Shown piece after piece: positions 16,313 through 24,923 of a stretch of DNA of 64,000 nucleotides (positions within the stretch are counted from its first letter, which is position 1; every line of letters begins with the position of its first letter). This stretch comes from Kitasatospora sp. NBC_01287. GTDB lineage: Bacteria > Actinomycetota > Actinomycetes > Streptomycetales > Streptomycetaceae. The stretch is taken from the NCBI RefSeq assembly GCF_026340565.1, contig NZ_JAPEPB010000001.1:682001-746000 (forward strand), written 5' to 3'. Position numbers and translations under genes: made by a program. The notes beneath the pieces were generated by a model. It was not told the DNA's origin. It worked only from the letters and a program-made list of their open reading frames with translations, and ran no database searches.

Positions 16313-19300
16313 GTGAACTGCCCTTCGTGTGCCGGGATCCTGCCGGTGTCCGCGCGCTTCTGCCCGTCCTGCGGGACCCCGTGCGCGGTGACTCCCCCGC
16401 CCGCCGTGTCCGCCGTGTCCGCCACGCCCGCCATGGGCTCCACGGGCTCCATGGGCTCCATCGCGGCCCCGACGCGGGCGGAGGAGCGGAAGGTGGTGAC
16501 CGTGGTCTTCTGCGACCTGGTCGGCTCCACCGCGCTCTCCGGCCGGCTCGACCCGGAGGCGCTGCGCTCGGTCACCCTGCGCTACTTCGAATTGATGAGC
16601 AGTCAGCTCCTCGCCCACGGTGGCACGGTGGAGAAGTTCATCGGCGACGCGGTGATGGCGGTCTTCGGCATCCCCGCCATGCACGAGGACGACGCCCGCC
16701 GCGCGCTGGCCGCCACGCTGGACATGCTCGCCGCGCTGGAAGAGCTGAACGCCGGACTGATCAGCTCGCTCGGCGTCCGGCTGGACGTCCGGATCGGGGT
16801 GAACACCGGTGAGGCGGTGGCCAACACCGAGGCCGGCGCCCGCCAGGCGCTGGTCTCGGGCGAAGTGGTCAACGTGGCGGCCCGGCTGGAGCAGCACGCG
16901 GCGGCCGGCCAGATCCTGATCGGCCCGCAGACGCTGCGGTCGGCGGGCGCCTGCGCGGTGGTCGACGAGGTCGGGCTGCTCGAACTCAAGGGCAAGGCCG
17001 AGCGGGTGCGCGCCTACCGGCTGCTCGGCCTGCGCGGCGACGAGCCCGAGCTGATGCGCCGCTTCGACACCCCGTTCGTCGGCCGCGAACGCGAACTCGC
17101 CGAACTGGACGACAGCTTCGCCCGGGCCCGCACCGGACCGGGGGCGCAACTGGTCACCGTCTACGCCGAGGCGGGGATGGGCAAGACCCGGCTGGTGCGG
17201 GAGTGGCTGGCCGGGCTGGGGTCGGGCGCGGCGCTGATCGGCAGCGGCCGTTGCCGTCCGTACGGCGAGCGGGGCAGCCTGGCGCCGCTGGCCGACGCCT
17301 TGCGGCAGCTGCTGGCGGACCCGCGCCGGGAGCCCCACCCTCGCGAGGGCACCCACCCGGACTCCTGCTCGGACTCCTGCTCGGACTCACACCCGGACTC
17401 CCGCTCGGACTCACATCAGGTCTCGCACTCGGACTCACATCCGGCCTCCCACCCGGGCCTGGCACGGCTGTTCGGGACGGACGGGTCGGCCGCGTCCCTC
17501 GCGCTGCTGCGCACCGGACTGCTGCTGGACGGCACCCCCACCCCCTCGGTCGAGGACACCGGCGCGGCACTGGCCGACGTGCTCAGCGCGCTGGCCCGCC
17601 GACAGCCGCTGGTGCTGGTGCTGGACGACGTCCACTGGGCGGGCCGGCTGCTGCGCGAGGCGCTGGAGCGGCTGGTCGCGGACCTGGCCGGGGCGCCGGT
17701 GCTGGTGCTCTGCGTGGCGCGGCTGGAACTCCTGGAGAACAGCCCGGACTGGGGCACCGGCCAGGAGCACGCCAAGACCCTGGTGCTGGACGCGCTCACG
17801 CCGCGGGAGTCGCTGCGGCTGGCCGCCGGTCTGGTCGAGGTGGCGGGGCACGGCGACACCGTGGCCGGCCAGTTGCTGGACCGGGCCGAGGGCAACCCGC
17901 TGCACCTTGAGCACCTGCTCGCCATGGTGGCGGAGCAGCGCGACCCCACCGAACTGCCGCCCACTGTGCAGGCGTTGCTCGGCGCCCGGATCGACGCGCT
18001 GGTCGGGCCGGAGCGGACGGCCCTGTCGCTGGCCTCGGTGGTCGGCCGGGAGTTCGGCACCGACGAGCTGACCGACCTGGCCCGCTCCGGCCCCGAGGGC
18101 GCCCAGGGCGGCGAACTCGCTCCGGACACCTGCGGGTTGGACACCGTGCGACCCGCACTGCGCGGGCTCGGCGGGCGCCGGCTGATCGAGCCGGCCCGGC
18201 GGCCGGTGGACGGTGAGGCGCTCTACCGCTTCAGCAGCGGGCTGGTGCAGGAGGTCTCGTACCAGAGCATGGCCAAGCGGATCCGGGCCGAGCGGCACGA
18301 GCGGGTCGCCGACCTGCTGATCGGGCGGGGCGCGCCGGACAGCGTGATCGGCGGTCACCTGGCCAAGGCCCACCGCTACCGCGGCGAGCTGGGCCTGCTC
18401 GACCAGCACACCGGCGCGCTGCGCCTGCGGGCCGGCGAGCACCTGACCCGCGGCGGCGAACACGCCCTCTCCCGCGCCGACCTGGCCTGGGCCGAGGAGC
18501 TGCTCGGCCAGGCCGTCGGCCTCTGCCACCCGGGCGAGCGGCCCTGGCTGACGGCGGCCTGGCGGCTGGCCGAGGTCCAACTCGCCACCGGCCGCACGGA
18601 GCAGGGCCGCGCGCTGCTGGAACAGGTGCTGGCCGTCGCCGAACAGCCTGACGCGGCGCGGGCCACGGTTACGGCTGAGGCCACGGCCACGGCCACGGCT
18701 GAGGCCACGGCCACGGCCACGGCCACGGCTGAGGCGACCCCCGAAGCCACCACCACCGCCACCACCGTCGCCACCGTCGCCACCGTCGCCACCGCCACCG
18801 TCGCCGCCCACGTGCGGCTCGCGCTCGCCGTGCTCGACCCCGGCGGCGACCTGCGCCAGGTCGCCACGACGGCGCGCGCCGAACTGCCGCACTTCGATGC
18901 CACCGGCGACTCGCTCGGGATCGCCCGCTGCTGCCTACGGATCGCCCAGGAGCAGCAGTTGCTCGGACGGCACGGCACCGCGCAGCGACTGCTCGACCGG
19001 GCGCTGGAGCACGCCGTGCTGGCCGACGCGGAGCCGGAGCGGGCTGCCGCGCTGGGCGCGGTCGGGGTGTCGCTGTGGGTGGGTCCGACCCCGGTGCCCG
19101 AGGCGGTGGAGCGCTGCCGCGCCCTGCTGGCCGAGCACGGCCGGAACCGGCGCGCCGTGCAGGTCACCCTGAACTGCCCGCTGGCCGTGCTCTACGCGCT
19201 CGGTGAGCGCCTGCCGGAGGCGCGCGCCTGCCTGGCGGCGGCCCGGCGCACGGCGGATGAGCTCGGCTACGCGGAGGCGGCCGTCTTCCTGCCGGTTTTC

Positions 19301-19885
19301 GGCGCCGCCGTCGAGCAGTTGGCCGACCGTCCCGGACGCGCCGTCGCACTGCTGCGCCGCGCCGACCGGGCCTGCCGCGAGCTGGGCGCCACCGTGCTGC
19401 TCGGCACCATCGCCCGCGACCTGGCCCGCGCGCTGCTGGCCGCCGGCCGGACCGAGGAGTGCGCGGCGCTGCCGAACTCGCCGGCCGGCACGGCGGACCG
19501 GCTGCCCTGCTCCGACGCCGCCGACCTGTACGGCACGCTCGCCCGGCTCCGGGCTTCGTGCGGCCCGGCCACGGCAGCCGAGGAGGCAGCGGCGGCCACC
19601 GCGCTCGCCGAACGGGCGCTCGCCGAGGCGGCGTCGACCGACTCCCCGGTGGTGCGGGCGACGGCCGCGCTGGACCAGGCCCACACCGAACTCCTGCTGG
19701 GCCGCCCCGGTCCGGCCACACGGGCCGCCGCCCGGGCCGGCCACCTGTTCGCCGCCAAGGGCCACCTGGTCGGCGTCCGCTGGGCCGAAGCGCTCGCGGC
19801 GCGGGCCGCACGGGCCGCTCCGGCTGCCACCGACCCGACACTCACCACCCCGCCGAACCCCGATCAGGAGGGCCTCACCCGATGA
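16313..19885 (+). CDS. Class III nucleotidyl cyclase-AAA ATPase-TPR signalling protein
   Basis: Protein of 1190 aa. An N-terminal CPSC...CPSCGTPC zinc ribbon (residues 2-23) precedes a class III cyclase domain (about 55-235) with metal Asp68 (FCDLVGST) and Asp112 (IGDAVMAVF) and the NVAARLE Asn/Arg motif, so it looks catalytically competent. Next come an AAA/STAND ATPase with AEAGMGKTRL (about 285-295) and a helical TPR-like tail. Ser/Asp/His and Ala/Thr/Glu tandem repeats (about 345-380 and 783-825) are slippage-type insertions. The GTG at 16313 has GGAGG about 9 nt upstream. It overlaps the peptidase gene by ATGA. A cyclic nucleotide or ATPase switch controlling the peptide operon is possible (inference). 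Confidence 0.85.
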   Translation: MNCPSCAGILPVSARFCPSCGTPCAVTPPPAVSAVSATPAMGSTGSMGSIAAPTRAEERKVVTVVFCDLVGSTALSGRLDPEALRSVTLRYFELMSSQLLAHGGTVEKFIGDAVMAVFGIPAMHEDDARRALAATLDMLAALEELNAGLISSLGVRLDVRIGVNTGEAVANTEAGARQALVSGEVVNVAARLEQHAAAGQILIGPQTLRSAGACAVVDEVGLLELKGKAERVRAYRLLGLRGDEPELMRRFDTPFVGRERELAELDDSFARARTGPGAQLVTVYAEAGMGKTRLVREWLAGLGSGAALIGSGRCRPYGERGSLAPLADALRQLLADPRREPHPREGTHPDSCSDSCSDSHPDSRSDSHQVSHSDSHPASHPGLARLFGTDGSAASLALLRTGLLLDGTPTPSVEDTGAALADVLSALARRQPLVLVLDDVHWAGRLLREALERLVADLAGAPVLVLCVARLELLENSPDWGTGQEHAKTLVLDALTPRESLRLAAGLVEVAGHGDTVAGQLLDRAEGNPLHLEHLLAMVAEQRDPTELPPTVQALLGARIDALVGPERTALSLASVVGREFGTDELTDLARSGPEGAQGGELAPDTCGLDTVRPALRGLGGRRLIEPARRPVDGEALYRFSSGLVQEVSYQSMAKRIRAERHERVADLLIGRGAPDSVIGGHLAKAHRYRGELGLLDQHTGALRLRAGEHLTRGGEHALSRADLAWAEELLGQAVGLCHPGERPWLTAAWRLAEVQLATGRTEQGRALLEQVLAVAEQPDAARATVTAEATATATAEATATATATAEATPEATTTATTVATVATVATATVAAHVRLALAVLDPGGDLRQVATTARAELPHFDATGDSLGIARCCLRIAQEQQLLGRHGTAQRLLDRALEHAVLADAEPERAAALGAVGVSLWVGPTPVPEAVERCRALLAEHGRNRRAVQVTLNCPLAVLYALGERLPEARACLAAARRTADELGYAEAAVFLPVFGAAVEQLADRPGRAVALLRRADRACRELGATVLLGTIARDLARALLAAGRTEECAALPNSPAGTADRLPCSDAADLYGTLARLRASCGPATAAEEAAAATALAERALAEAASTDSPVVRATAALDQAHTELLLGRPGPATRAAARAGHLFAAKGHLVGVRWAEALAARAARAAPAATDPTLTTPPNPDQEGLTR

Positions 19886-20718
19886 GCGCCACCGCCGCAC
19901 CCGGGCTCACCTGGAGCCTGCGCGGACGCAGTCCGGACGAGATCCCGATCGCCGCCACCGGCCCCGACCTCACCCCGCAGTGGGCCTGGGGCGGCTCCAC
20001 CGGACGCGGCGTGCGAGTCTGCGTGGTGGACAGCGGGGTCGAGCGCGACCATCCGCTGATCGGCCAGGTCGACGGCTCGTACGTGGTGCTCAAGGACGCC
20101 GACGGCACCATCACCGTCGAGCCGACCGAGACCGGCGACACCTGCGGCCACGGCACCGCGTGCGCCGGGATCATCCGGCGGACCGCGCCGGACTGCGAGC
20201 TCTACAGCGTGCGGGTGCTCGGCGAACGCTTCTCCGGCACCGGCGACGTGCTGCTCGCCGGGCTGCGCTGGGCGGTCGAGCAGCGGTTCGACGTGATCAA
20301 CCTCAGCCTGTCGACCACCCGGCCGCAGTTCACCGACGCCCTGCGGGCGATCGCCGACGAGGCCGCCTTCACCCGCTCCGTGATCGTCGCCTCCGCGCAC
20401 AACACGCCGGTGGAGAGCTACCCCTGGCGGTTCTCCTCGGTGATCTCGGTGGGCAGCCACCAGGAGGAGGACCCCGAGCTCTACCTGTACAACCCGAGTC
20501 CGCCGGTGGAGTTCTTCGCCCAGGGCCAGAACGTGACCGTCCCCTGGCTGGGCGGCGCAACCATCCGCACCACCGGCAACAGCTTCGCCACGCCGTACAT
20601 CACCGGGCTGTGCGCCCGGGTGCTCGCCAAGCACCCCTCGCTCACCACGTTCCGGCTGAAGAGCGTCCTGTACCTGGCCGCCGCCAACGTCCACGTCAGC
20701 AACAGAGGTGAGGAATGA
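19882..20718 (+). CDS. Cytoplasmic subtilisin-like (S8) peptidase
   Basis: Serine peptidase of 278 aa with the full triad: Asp50 in VCVVDSGVE, His90 in CGHGTACAG and Ser234 in TGNSFATPYITG, with oxyanion Asn174 in ASAHNTP. There is no signal peptide or inhibitor prodomain, so it should work inside the cell. Compact S8 enzymes without secretion signals occur in RiPP clusters such as the PatA/PatG type, where they cut leader from core. Its start overlaps the cyclase stop and its end overlaps the GAF gene, so the three are translationally coupled. It may cleave the 67-residue peptide or the repeat precursor (inference). Confidence 0.85.
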   Translation: MSATAAPGLTWSLRGRSPDEIPIAATGPDLTPQWAWGGSTGRGVRVCVVDSGVERDHPLIGQVDGSYVVLKDADGTITVEPTETGDTCGHGTACAGIIRRTAPDCELYSVRVLGERFSGTGDVLLAGLRWAVEQRFDVINLSLSTTRPQFTDALRAIADEAAFTRSVIVASAHNTPVESYPWRFSSVISVGSHQEEDPELYLYNPSPPVEFFAQGQNVTVPWLGGATIRTTGNSFATPYITGLCARVLAKHPSLTTFRLKSVLYLAAANVHVSNRGEE

Positions 20719-21320
20719 CCGAGAACAGCACCGTCCCCCAGGTCGACCCGGCGGCCCTGGAGCTGCTGCGGTCGGTGGTGGACACCGCCCGCGCCATCTT
20801 CGGCGCCCAGGCGAGTTCGATCTTCCTGCTGGACACCGAGGCCGACGAGCTGATCTTCCAGGCCGTCTCCGGCAAGGGCGAGGAGTCGCTGGTCGGCAGG
20901 CGCTTCCCGGCCGGGCGGGGCATCGCCGGCTGGGTGGCCAGCTCCGGCGAGCCGATGGTGGTGGACGACCTCAGCACGAACGGGAGCTTCGCGCGGGACC
21001 TGGCGGAGTCCACCGAGTACGTGCCGAACTCGCTGATGGCGGCGCCGCTGCTGCACGCCTCCGGGGTGCTCGGCGTGCTGGAGGTGCTCGATCCGGCGCC
21101 GCAGGCCCGCTCGGACCTGGGCGAGTTGGAGCTGCTGGCGCTCTTCGCCCGGCAGGCGGCCACCGCGCTGCGGGTGGTGCTCGACCGGCGTTCGGGCCGG
21201 GCCGCCGCACCGACCGCCGCCGAAGCGGCCCTCCAGGACCTCGACCCGGCCGGACGCACGGCTGCCCTGCGGGCGCTGGACGCGGCGCGCGACCTGCTGC
21301 TGGCCACCGGCGACCGCTGA
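20715..21320 (+). CDS. GAF-domain sensor protein
   Basis: Protein of 201 aa with one GAF domain (about residues 12-160; motifs ASSIFLLDTEADEL, GRRFPAGRGIAGWVA, NSLMAAPLL, GVLEVLDP). No output domain follows, so it may signal by protein contact or bind a small ligand. The ATG overlaps the S8 peptidase stop. Next to a cyclase it might bind a cyclic nucleotide, as some GAF domains do; the sequence does not prove this. Confidence 0.8.
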   Translation: MTENSTVPQVDPAALELLRSVVDTARAIFGAQASSIFLLDTEADELIFQAVSGKGEESLVGRRFPAGRGIAGWVASSGEPMVVDDLSTNGSFARDLAESTEYVPNSLMAAPLLHASGVLGVLEVLDPAPQARSDLGELELLALFARQAATALRVVLDRRSGRAAAPTAAEAALQDLDPAGRTAALRALDAARDLLLATGDR

Positions 21321-21413
21321 CCACGCCCACCCGGTGACCGGCCGAACCGGCAACACCAGCCACACCAGCCGCACCGACCGCCGCCGAGGCGCCAAGGACC
21401 GAAGGGACCCTCG

Positions 21414-22802
21414 ATGAACGAGCTGACCACCCAGCCCGCGCCCACCGCACCGCGCTTGCCGACCGCGCCGGACGGCCGGCCGGCCTCCCCGCTGGGCGGC
21501 GACTTCGTGGCGCACCCCGCCCGCGTGCTGGCCGGGTTCCGGGAGTCGTCCTGCCCGGTGACCGAGGTCCTCTCACCGGCGGGCCGGCCGCGCTGGCTGG
21601 TCACCCGGGAGGCGGACGTCCGGGCGGCGTTCCTGGACCCCCGGCTCTCGCTGCGCGCCACTCCCGCGCCGAAGGGCCGCCCGCACCGGGCCCTGGACAT
21701 GTCGCTGGTGAGCTACGACCCGCCGGACCACACCCGGATCCGCCGCCTGGCCGCCCCCGCCCTCGCACCGGCGCGGATCGAGCCCTACCGGGAGCGGATC
21801 GCCGCCGTGGCAGCCGAGTTGCTCGACGCGCTCGACGCGCAGCGTCAGCCGGGCCAGCAGGGCCAGCCGGGCCAGCAGGGCACCGTGGAGCTGATGGCCG
21901 ACTTCGCCGAGCCCTTCGCCTTCCGGGTGCTCAGCGAGGTGTTGGCCATCCCACCCGCCGACCGGCCCGCGCTGCACTCGGCGGTCCGGGTGCTGGTCGA
22001 CCGGCGAAGCTACGACGCGGCCGCGCTGGAGGCCGCGGTGGGCTTCCTCGACGCCTTGGTGCGCACCGAGATCGCCGCCCGGCTCGACGGCGGCGGCACC
22101 GATGTGTTCTCCACCGTCGTCCGGGCCTGGCAGGCCGCGGACGGCACGGTGACCGAGGCCGAACTCGTCGACCTGCTGGCCATGCTGCTGCTGGCCGGCC
22201 TGGACAGCACCGTGCAGATGCTCGGCATGTGCCTGCTCGGCCTGCTCGGCGAGGCGGGCGAACCCGGCGCCGCCGACCGGCTGCGGGCCGAGCCGGAGCT
22301 GATGCCGCGCGCGGTGGACGAGTTGCTGCGCTGGGACACCCCGGGGCCGTTCAGCACCACCCGGATCGCCCTGGAGGAGATCCGGATCGGCGACAGCGTC
22401 ATCCCGGCCGGGAGCCGGGTGCTGCTCGCGGTCGCCGCGGCCAACCGCGATCCGCGCTGCCACCAGGATCCGGACCGGCTGGACCTGGACCGGCCGCAGG
22501 CCGCCAGGCACCTCTCGTTCGGCCTCGGACCGCACTACTGCCTGGGCGCCACGCTGGCCAAGCTGGAGCTCACCGAGGCCTTGACCGCGCTGCTCGCCCG
22601 CTGGCCGAAGCTGTGCCTGGCCCGACCGGCCGCCGAACTGCGCTGGAGCGGCGGCCCCCAGCACCGCCGGCTCGACGCCCTGCCACTGCTGCCGGGCGGC
22701 CGCCCACCAGCCGCGGACGACGCGGACGCCCCGGACGCCCCGGACGCCCCGGACGACATGGACGCCCCGACCGACGCGGACGGACGGCCCGTCAGGCGCT
22801 GA
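21414..22802 (+). CDS. Cytochrome P450 monooxygenase
   Basis: Bacterial class I P450, 462 aa. It shows the I-helix oxygen-binding motif LLLAGLDSTVQ (about 258), the ExxR motif in VDELLRWDT, and the heme-ligand loop FGLGPHYCLGA with Cys376. Loss of the usual Arg before the heme Cys (PHYC rather than xHxC with FGxGxH) is minor and within family variation. The Asp/Ala/Pro-rich C-terminal 35 residues (DAPDAPDAP) are a repeat extension. It needs a ferredoxin partner; none is encoded nearby. It closes the plus-strand RiPP-like operon, and its 3' end overlaps the convergent regulator gene by 11 bp. Oxidative tailoring of the peptide is the likely role (inference). Confidence 0.9.
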   Translation: MNELTTQPAPTAPRLPTAPDGRPASPLGGDFVAHPARVLAGFRESSCPVTEVLSPAGRPRWLVTREADVRAAFLDPRLSLRATPAPKGRPHRALDMSLVSYDPPDHTRIRRLAAPALAPARIEPYRERIAAVAAELLDALDAQRQPGQQGQPGQQGTVELMADFAEPFAFRVLSEVLAIPPADRPALHSAVRVLVDRRSYDAAALEAAVGFLDALVRTEIAARLDGGGTDVFSTVVRAWQAADGTVTEAELVDLLAMLLLAGLDSTVQMLGMCLLGLLGEAGEPGAADRLRAEPELMPRAVDELLRWDTPGPFSTTRIALEEIRIGDSVIPAGSRVLLAVAAANRDPRCHQDPDRLDLDRPQAARHLSFGLGPHYCLGATLAKLELTEALTALLARWPKLCLARPAAELRWSGGPQHRRLDALPLLPGGRPPAADDADAPDAPDAPDDMDAPTDADGRPVRR

Positions 22803-23802
22803 TCCGGGCCCTGGCCAGATAGCCCGCCTGGAAGCGGCTGGATGCGCCGAGCGTCTCCATGCTCTCCGCGATGTGCTTGCGGCAGGTGCGCAGCGACATG
22901 CCCAGGCGGCGCGCGATCATCTCGTCCTTCATCCCCTCCGCCAGCAGCCGGATGATGGCCTGCTTGATCTCGTCCATCGCGGAGTCCCCGCGCGGGCCGG
23001 GGGCGTACGGGTCGCCGAGCGTCCAGGAGTGGTCGAACACCGAGCAGAGGTACGCCACCGTGGACGGGTCTCGGATCAGCACGGCGCCGTCGTACTCGTC
23101 GCTGTGCGGGATGATCACACTCGACCGGTCGAAGGCGATCATGCGGCCGAAGAGCGCGGTGAGGGTGCGCACTTCGGCACCGGCCTCGGTGATCCGCCGG
23201 ACGTACTCCTGGGTGGGCTGGTGGCGGCGCGAGGTGTGCTGGTAGAGCGTCCGCATCCGCACGCCGCGCCGGATCATGGCCAGGTCGCGGTCGAACGCCT
23301 GGCTCAGCAGGTGCGGGGCGCGCGGGCCGCCGGGCTGGCAGGTGAGCACCTCGGAGCGACAGCTCTCGGTGAGTTTGTCGATCACGTCGATGACGGTGTC
23401 CAGCTCGCGGATCTCGTCCAGCGGCGCCCTGCCGCGCTGTCCGCCGCCGGTGTCGTAGAGCGGTGCGAGCAGGGCGATCTCGGCCCGCACGCGCTCGGCC
23501 TCGGCCAGCCTGCAGCGCAGTTCGGCCTCGGTCGGGGCCAGCAGGCTGGCCGCGGCGCGGTCCGGTGGCACGGCGGTCAGCCGCAGCTCACCCGACGCCC
23601 CGGTGGGCATGGAGCGCAGCAGGTGCAGCCGGCGCAGCACCGAGACCGCCTGCTCCAGGCGCTGGGCGGAGATCCCGAGATCGGCGGCGGCCTCCTGCCG
23701 GACGAGGTGACCGCGCTGCGCCACCCACTGGAAGACCCGGGTCTCGCTCTCTCCCAGGACGGGAAAATCACCGGGCGCGCCGGCTGCGGACAACTCGCCC
23801 AC
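22792..23802 (-). CDS. LuxR-type HTH regulator with N-terminal TrmB-like domain
   Basis: Protein of 336 aa. The N-terminal part resembles a TrmB/winged-helix domain (SETRVFQWVAQRGHLV). The middle has a ligand-like region (MRTLYQHTSRRH, GAVLIRDPSTVAYL). The C-terminus is a LuxR HTH (IIRLLAEGMKDEMIARRLGM, then RTCRKHIAESMETLGASSR). I chose the GTG at 23802 because GGGGGAGGT lies 5 nt upstream; a TTG five codons earlier overlaps that site. Regulators of this layout are common beside streptomycete peptide clusters. An inverted repeat upstream may be its own operator. Confidence 0.85.
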   Translation of the reverse strand: MGELSAAGAPGDFPVLGESETRVFQWVAQRGHLVRQEAAADLGISAQRLEQAVSVLRRLHLLRSMPTGASGELRLTAVPPDRAAASLLAPTEAELRCRLAEAERVRAEIALLAPLYDTGGGQRGRAPLDEIRELDTVIDVIDKLTESCRSEVLTCQPGGPRAPHLLSQAFDRDLAMIRRGVRMRTLYQHTSRRHQPTQEYVRRITEAGAEVRTLTALFGRMIAFDRSSVIIPHSDEYDGAVLIRDPSTVAYLCSVFDHSWTLGDPYAPGPRGDSAMDEIKQAIIRLLAEGMKDEMIARRLGMSLRTCRKHIAESMETLGASSRFQAGYLARARISA

Positions 23803-23869
23803 GAGTACCTCCCCCAACCTGCTGACCGATCGACAGACCTGTCCGACCGCGGTCGAGTCGAACTTGACC

Positions 23870-23891
23870 GGTGTTGATCATATGCAACACC
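23870..23891. promoter_or_regulatory. Inverted repeat GGTGTTG-N8-CAACACC upstream of LuxR-type gene
   Basis: Perfect 7-bp arms around an AT-rich ATCATATG centre, 68 bp upstream of the regulator start and within its probable promoter. Candidate autoregulatory operator. Confidence 0.5.
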
Positions 23892-24023
23892 ATCTTAGGT
23901 CCTCCTCGCCAGCTGCACAGGAGCCTCGACACCACCGCGAACAGCGATGACACCACCGCTGACCACTCACGGCCCTGTCGTCCCAGCACCACCACCAGCC
24001 ACCGGCAAGCCTCCGCGCGGTCC

Positions 24024-24064
24024 GCCTCAGGCCACCTCAGGCCGCCTCAGGCCACCTCAGGCCG
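24024..24064. repeat. Four direct repeats of CCTCAGGCC
   Basis: CCTCAGGCCA/G repeated at 10-bp spacing, the same core as the array at 10430-10590. It lies in the 23803-24235 gap, which otherwise shows only the regulator's inverted repeat and the promoter region of the DinB-like gene. Confidence 0.6.
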
Positions 24065-24235
24065 CTCCAAGCCACAGCGACGGCCGCAGCGACGCCGAGG
24101 CCGCGGCCGCGGTCCGATCGGTAAATCGGATACTGGCGGGACGCCGGTCAACGGTAGGTTCACCTGCGCGCCACGCGTGCCCGCGTGCGCGGCGCACACC
24201 CACCCGACCGCTCGACCGCACCCCAGGAGCACCCA

Positions 24236-24745
24236 GTGACCAGCGACAACCGGACCGGCCCGCCGCACTTCGGCACCGAGCGCGAGATGCTCCGGACCTT
24301 CCTCGACTTCCACCGCGAGACCCTGGCCATGAAGTGCGCGGGGCTGAGCGACGAGCAGCTGCGGGAGCAGTCGATGCCGCCCTCCACGCTCTCGCTGCTG
24401 GGCCTGGTGCGCCACCTCGCGGAGGTCGAACGAACCTGGTTCCGGCGGGTGTTCGAGGACCATGACGCGCCGCTGGTCTGGTCCGACAAGATCGACTTCC
24501 AGGCGGCGTACGACGCGAGCGGGTCGACCAGGGCCGAGGCCTTCGGCGCCTGGGAGGCGGAGGTGGCCAACTCGCGCCGGATCGAGCAGCAGGCGCAGTC
24601 GCTGGACCTGGCCGGATACCAGCCGCGCTGGGAGGAGGAGGTGTCGTTGCGGATGGTGATGGTCCACGTACTCCTGGAGTACGGACGGCACAACGGGCAC
24701 GCGGACCTCCTCCGCGAGGCCGTCGACGGCACGGTCGGTGCCTGA
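24236..24745 (+). CDS. DinB-like four-helix protein (DUF664 type)
   Basis: Protein of 169 aa in the DinB/DUF664 superfamily of metal-binding four-helix bundles. Metal-ligand His residues lie in LVRHLAEVERTWF, VHVLLEYGRHNGHADLLRE. The function of most members is unknown; some are thiol-dependent transferases. The GTG at 24236 follows AGGAG by 7 nt; an upstream in-frame ATG at 24185 has no ribosome-binding site. Its stop lies inside a 19-bp tandem repeat and a hairpin terminator follows. Confidence 0.8.
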   Translation: MTSDNRTGPPHFGTEREMLRTFLDFHRETLAMKCAGLSDEQLREQSMPPSTLSLLGLVRHLAEVERTWFRRVFEDHDAPLVWSDKIDFQAAYDASGSTRAEAFGAWEAEVANSRRIEQQAQSLDLAGYQPRWEEEVSLRMVMVHVLLEYGRHNGHADLLREAVDGTVGA

Positions 24746-24800
24746 CGGAACGGTCGGTGCCTGACGGAACGGCCGGTGCCTGACGGAACGGCCGGTGCCT
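24732..24800. repeat. 19-bp tandem repeats at the 3' end of the DinB-like gene
   Basis: CGGTCGGTGCCTGACGGAA repeated three times plus a partial copy (the third reads CGGCCGG). The first unit contains the TGA of the DinB-like gene, so copy-number change would not alter the protein. Confidence 0.85.
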
Positions 24801-24829
24801 GCGGGAGCCGCCCGACGCCGCTCCCGCAG
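24799..24829 (+). terminator. Hairpin terminator after DinB-like gene
   Basis: CTGCGGGAGC and its exact reverse complement GCTCCCGCAG form a 10-bp stem with an 11-nt loop, 54 bp after the stop. No T-run follows, as is common in streptomycetes. Confidence 0.6.
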
Positions 24830-24870
24830 CAGGCCGTTGCCCGTTCCGCCCGGCCCCTGGCGCTGGTAAT

Positions 24871-24888
24871 TTAGTTGACGTGCGCTAA
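24871..24888. promoter_or_regulatory. Imperfect palindrome, probable MarR operator
   Basis: TTAG and CTAA arms flank a central ACGT (TTAGTTGACGTGCGCTAA), within an AT-richer patch 36 bp upstream of the exporter. A TTGACG overlapping it could be a -35 box. The MarR gene at the end of this operon is the obvious binder. Confidence 0.5.
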
Positions 24889-24923
24889 GTACTTTCGGCG
24901 TCCACCTGCGAGAGGGATCAGCG

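Noticed and set aside
21414..22802. P450 as part of a polyketide or non-ribosomal peptide cluster
   Set aside because: No ketosynthase, adenylation or carrier domains occur in the window.
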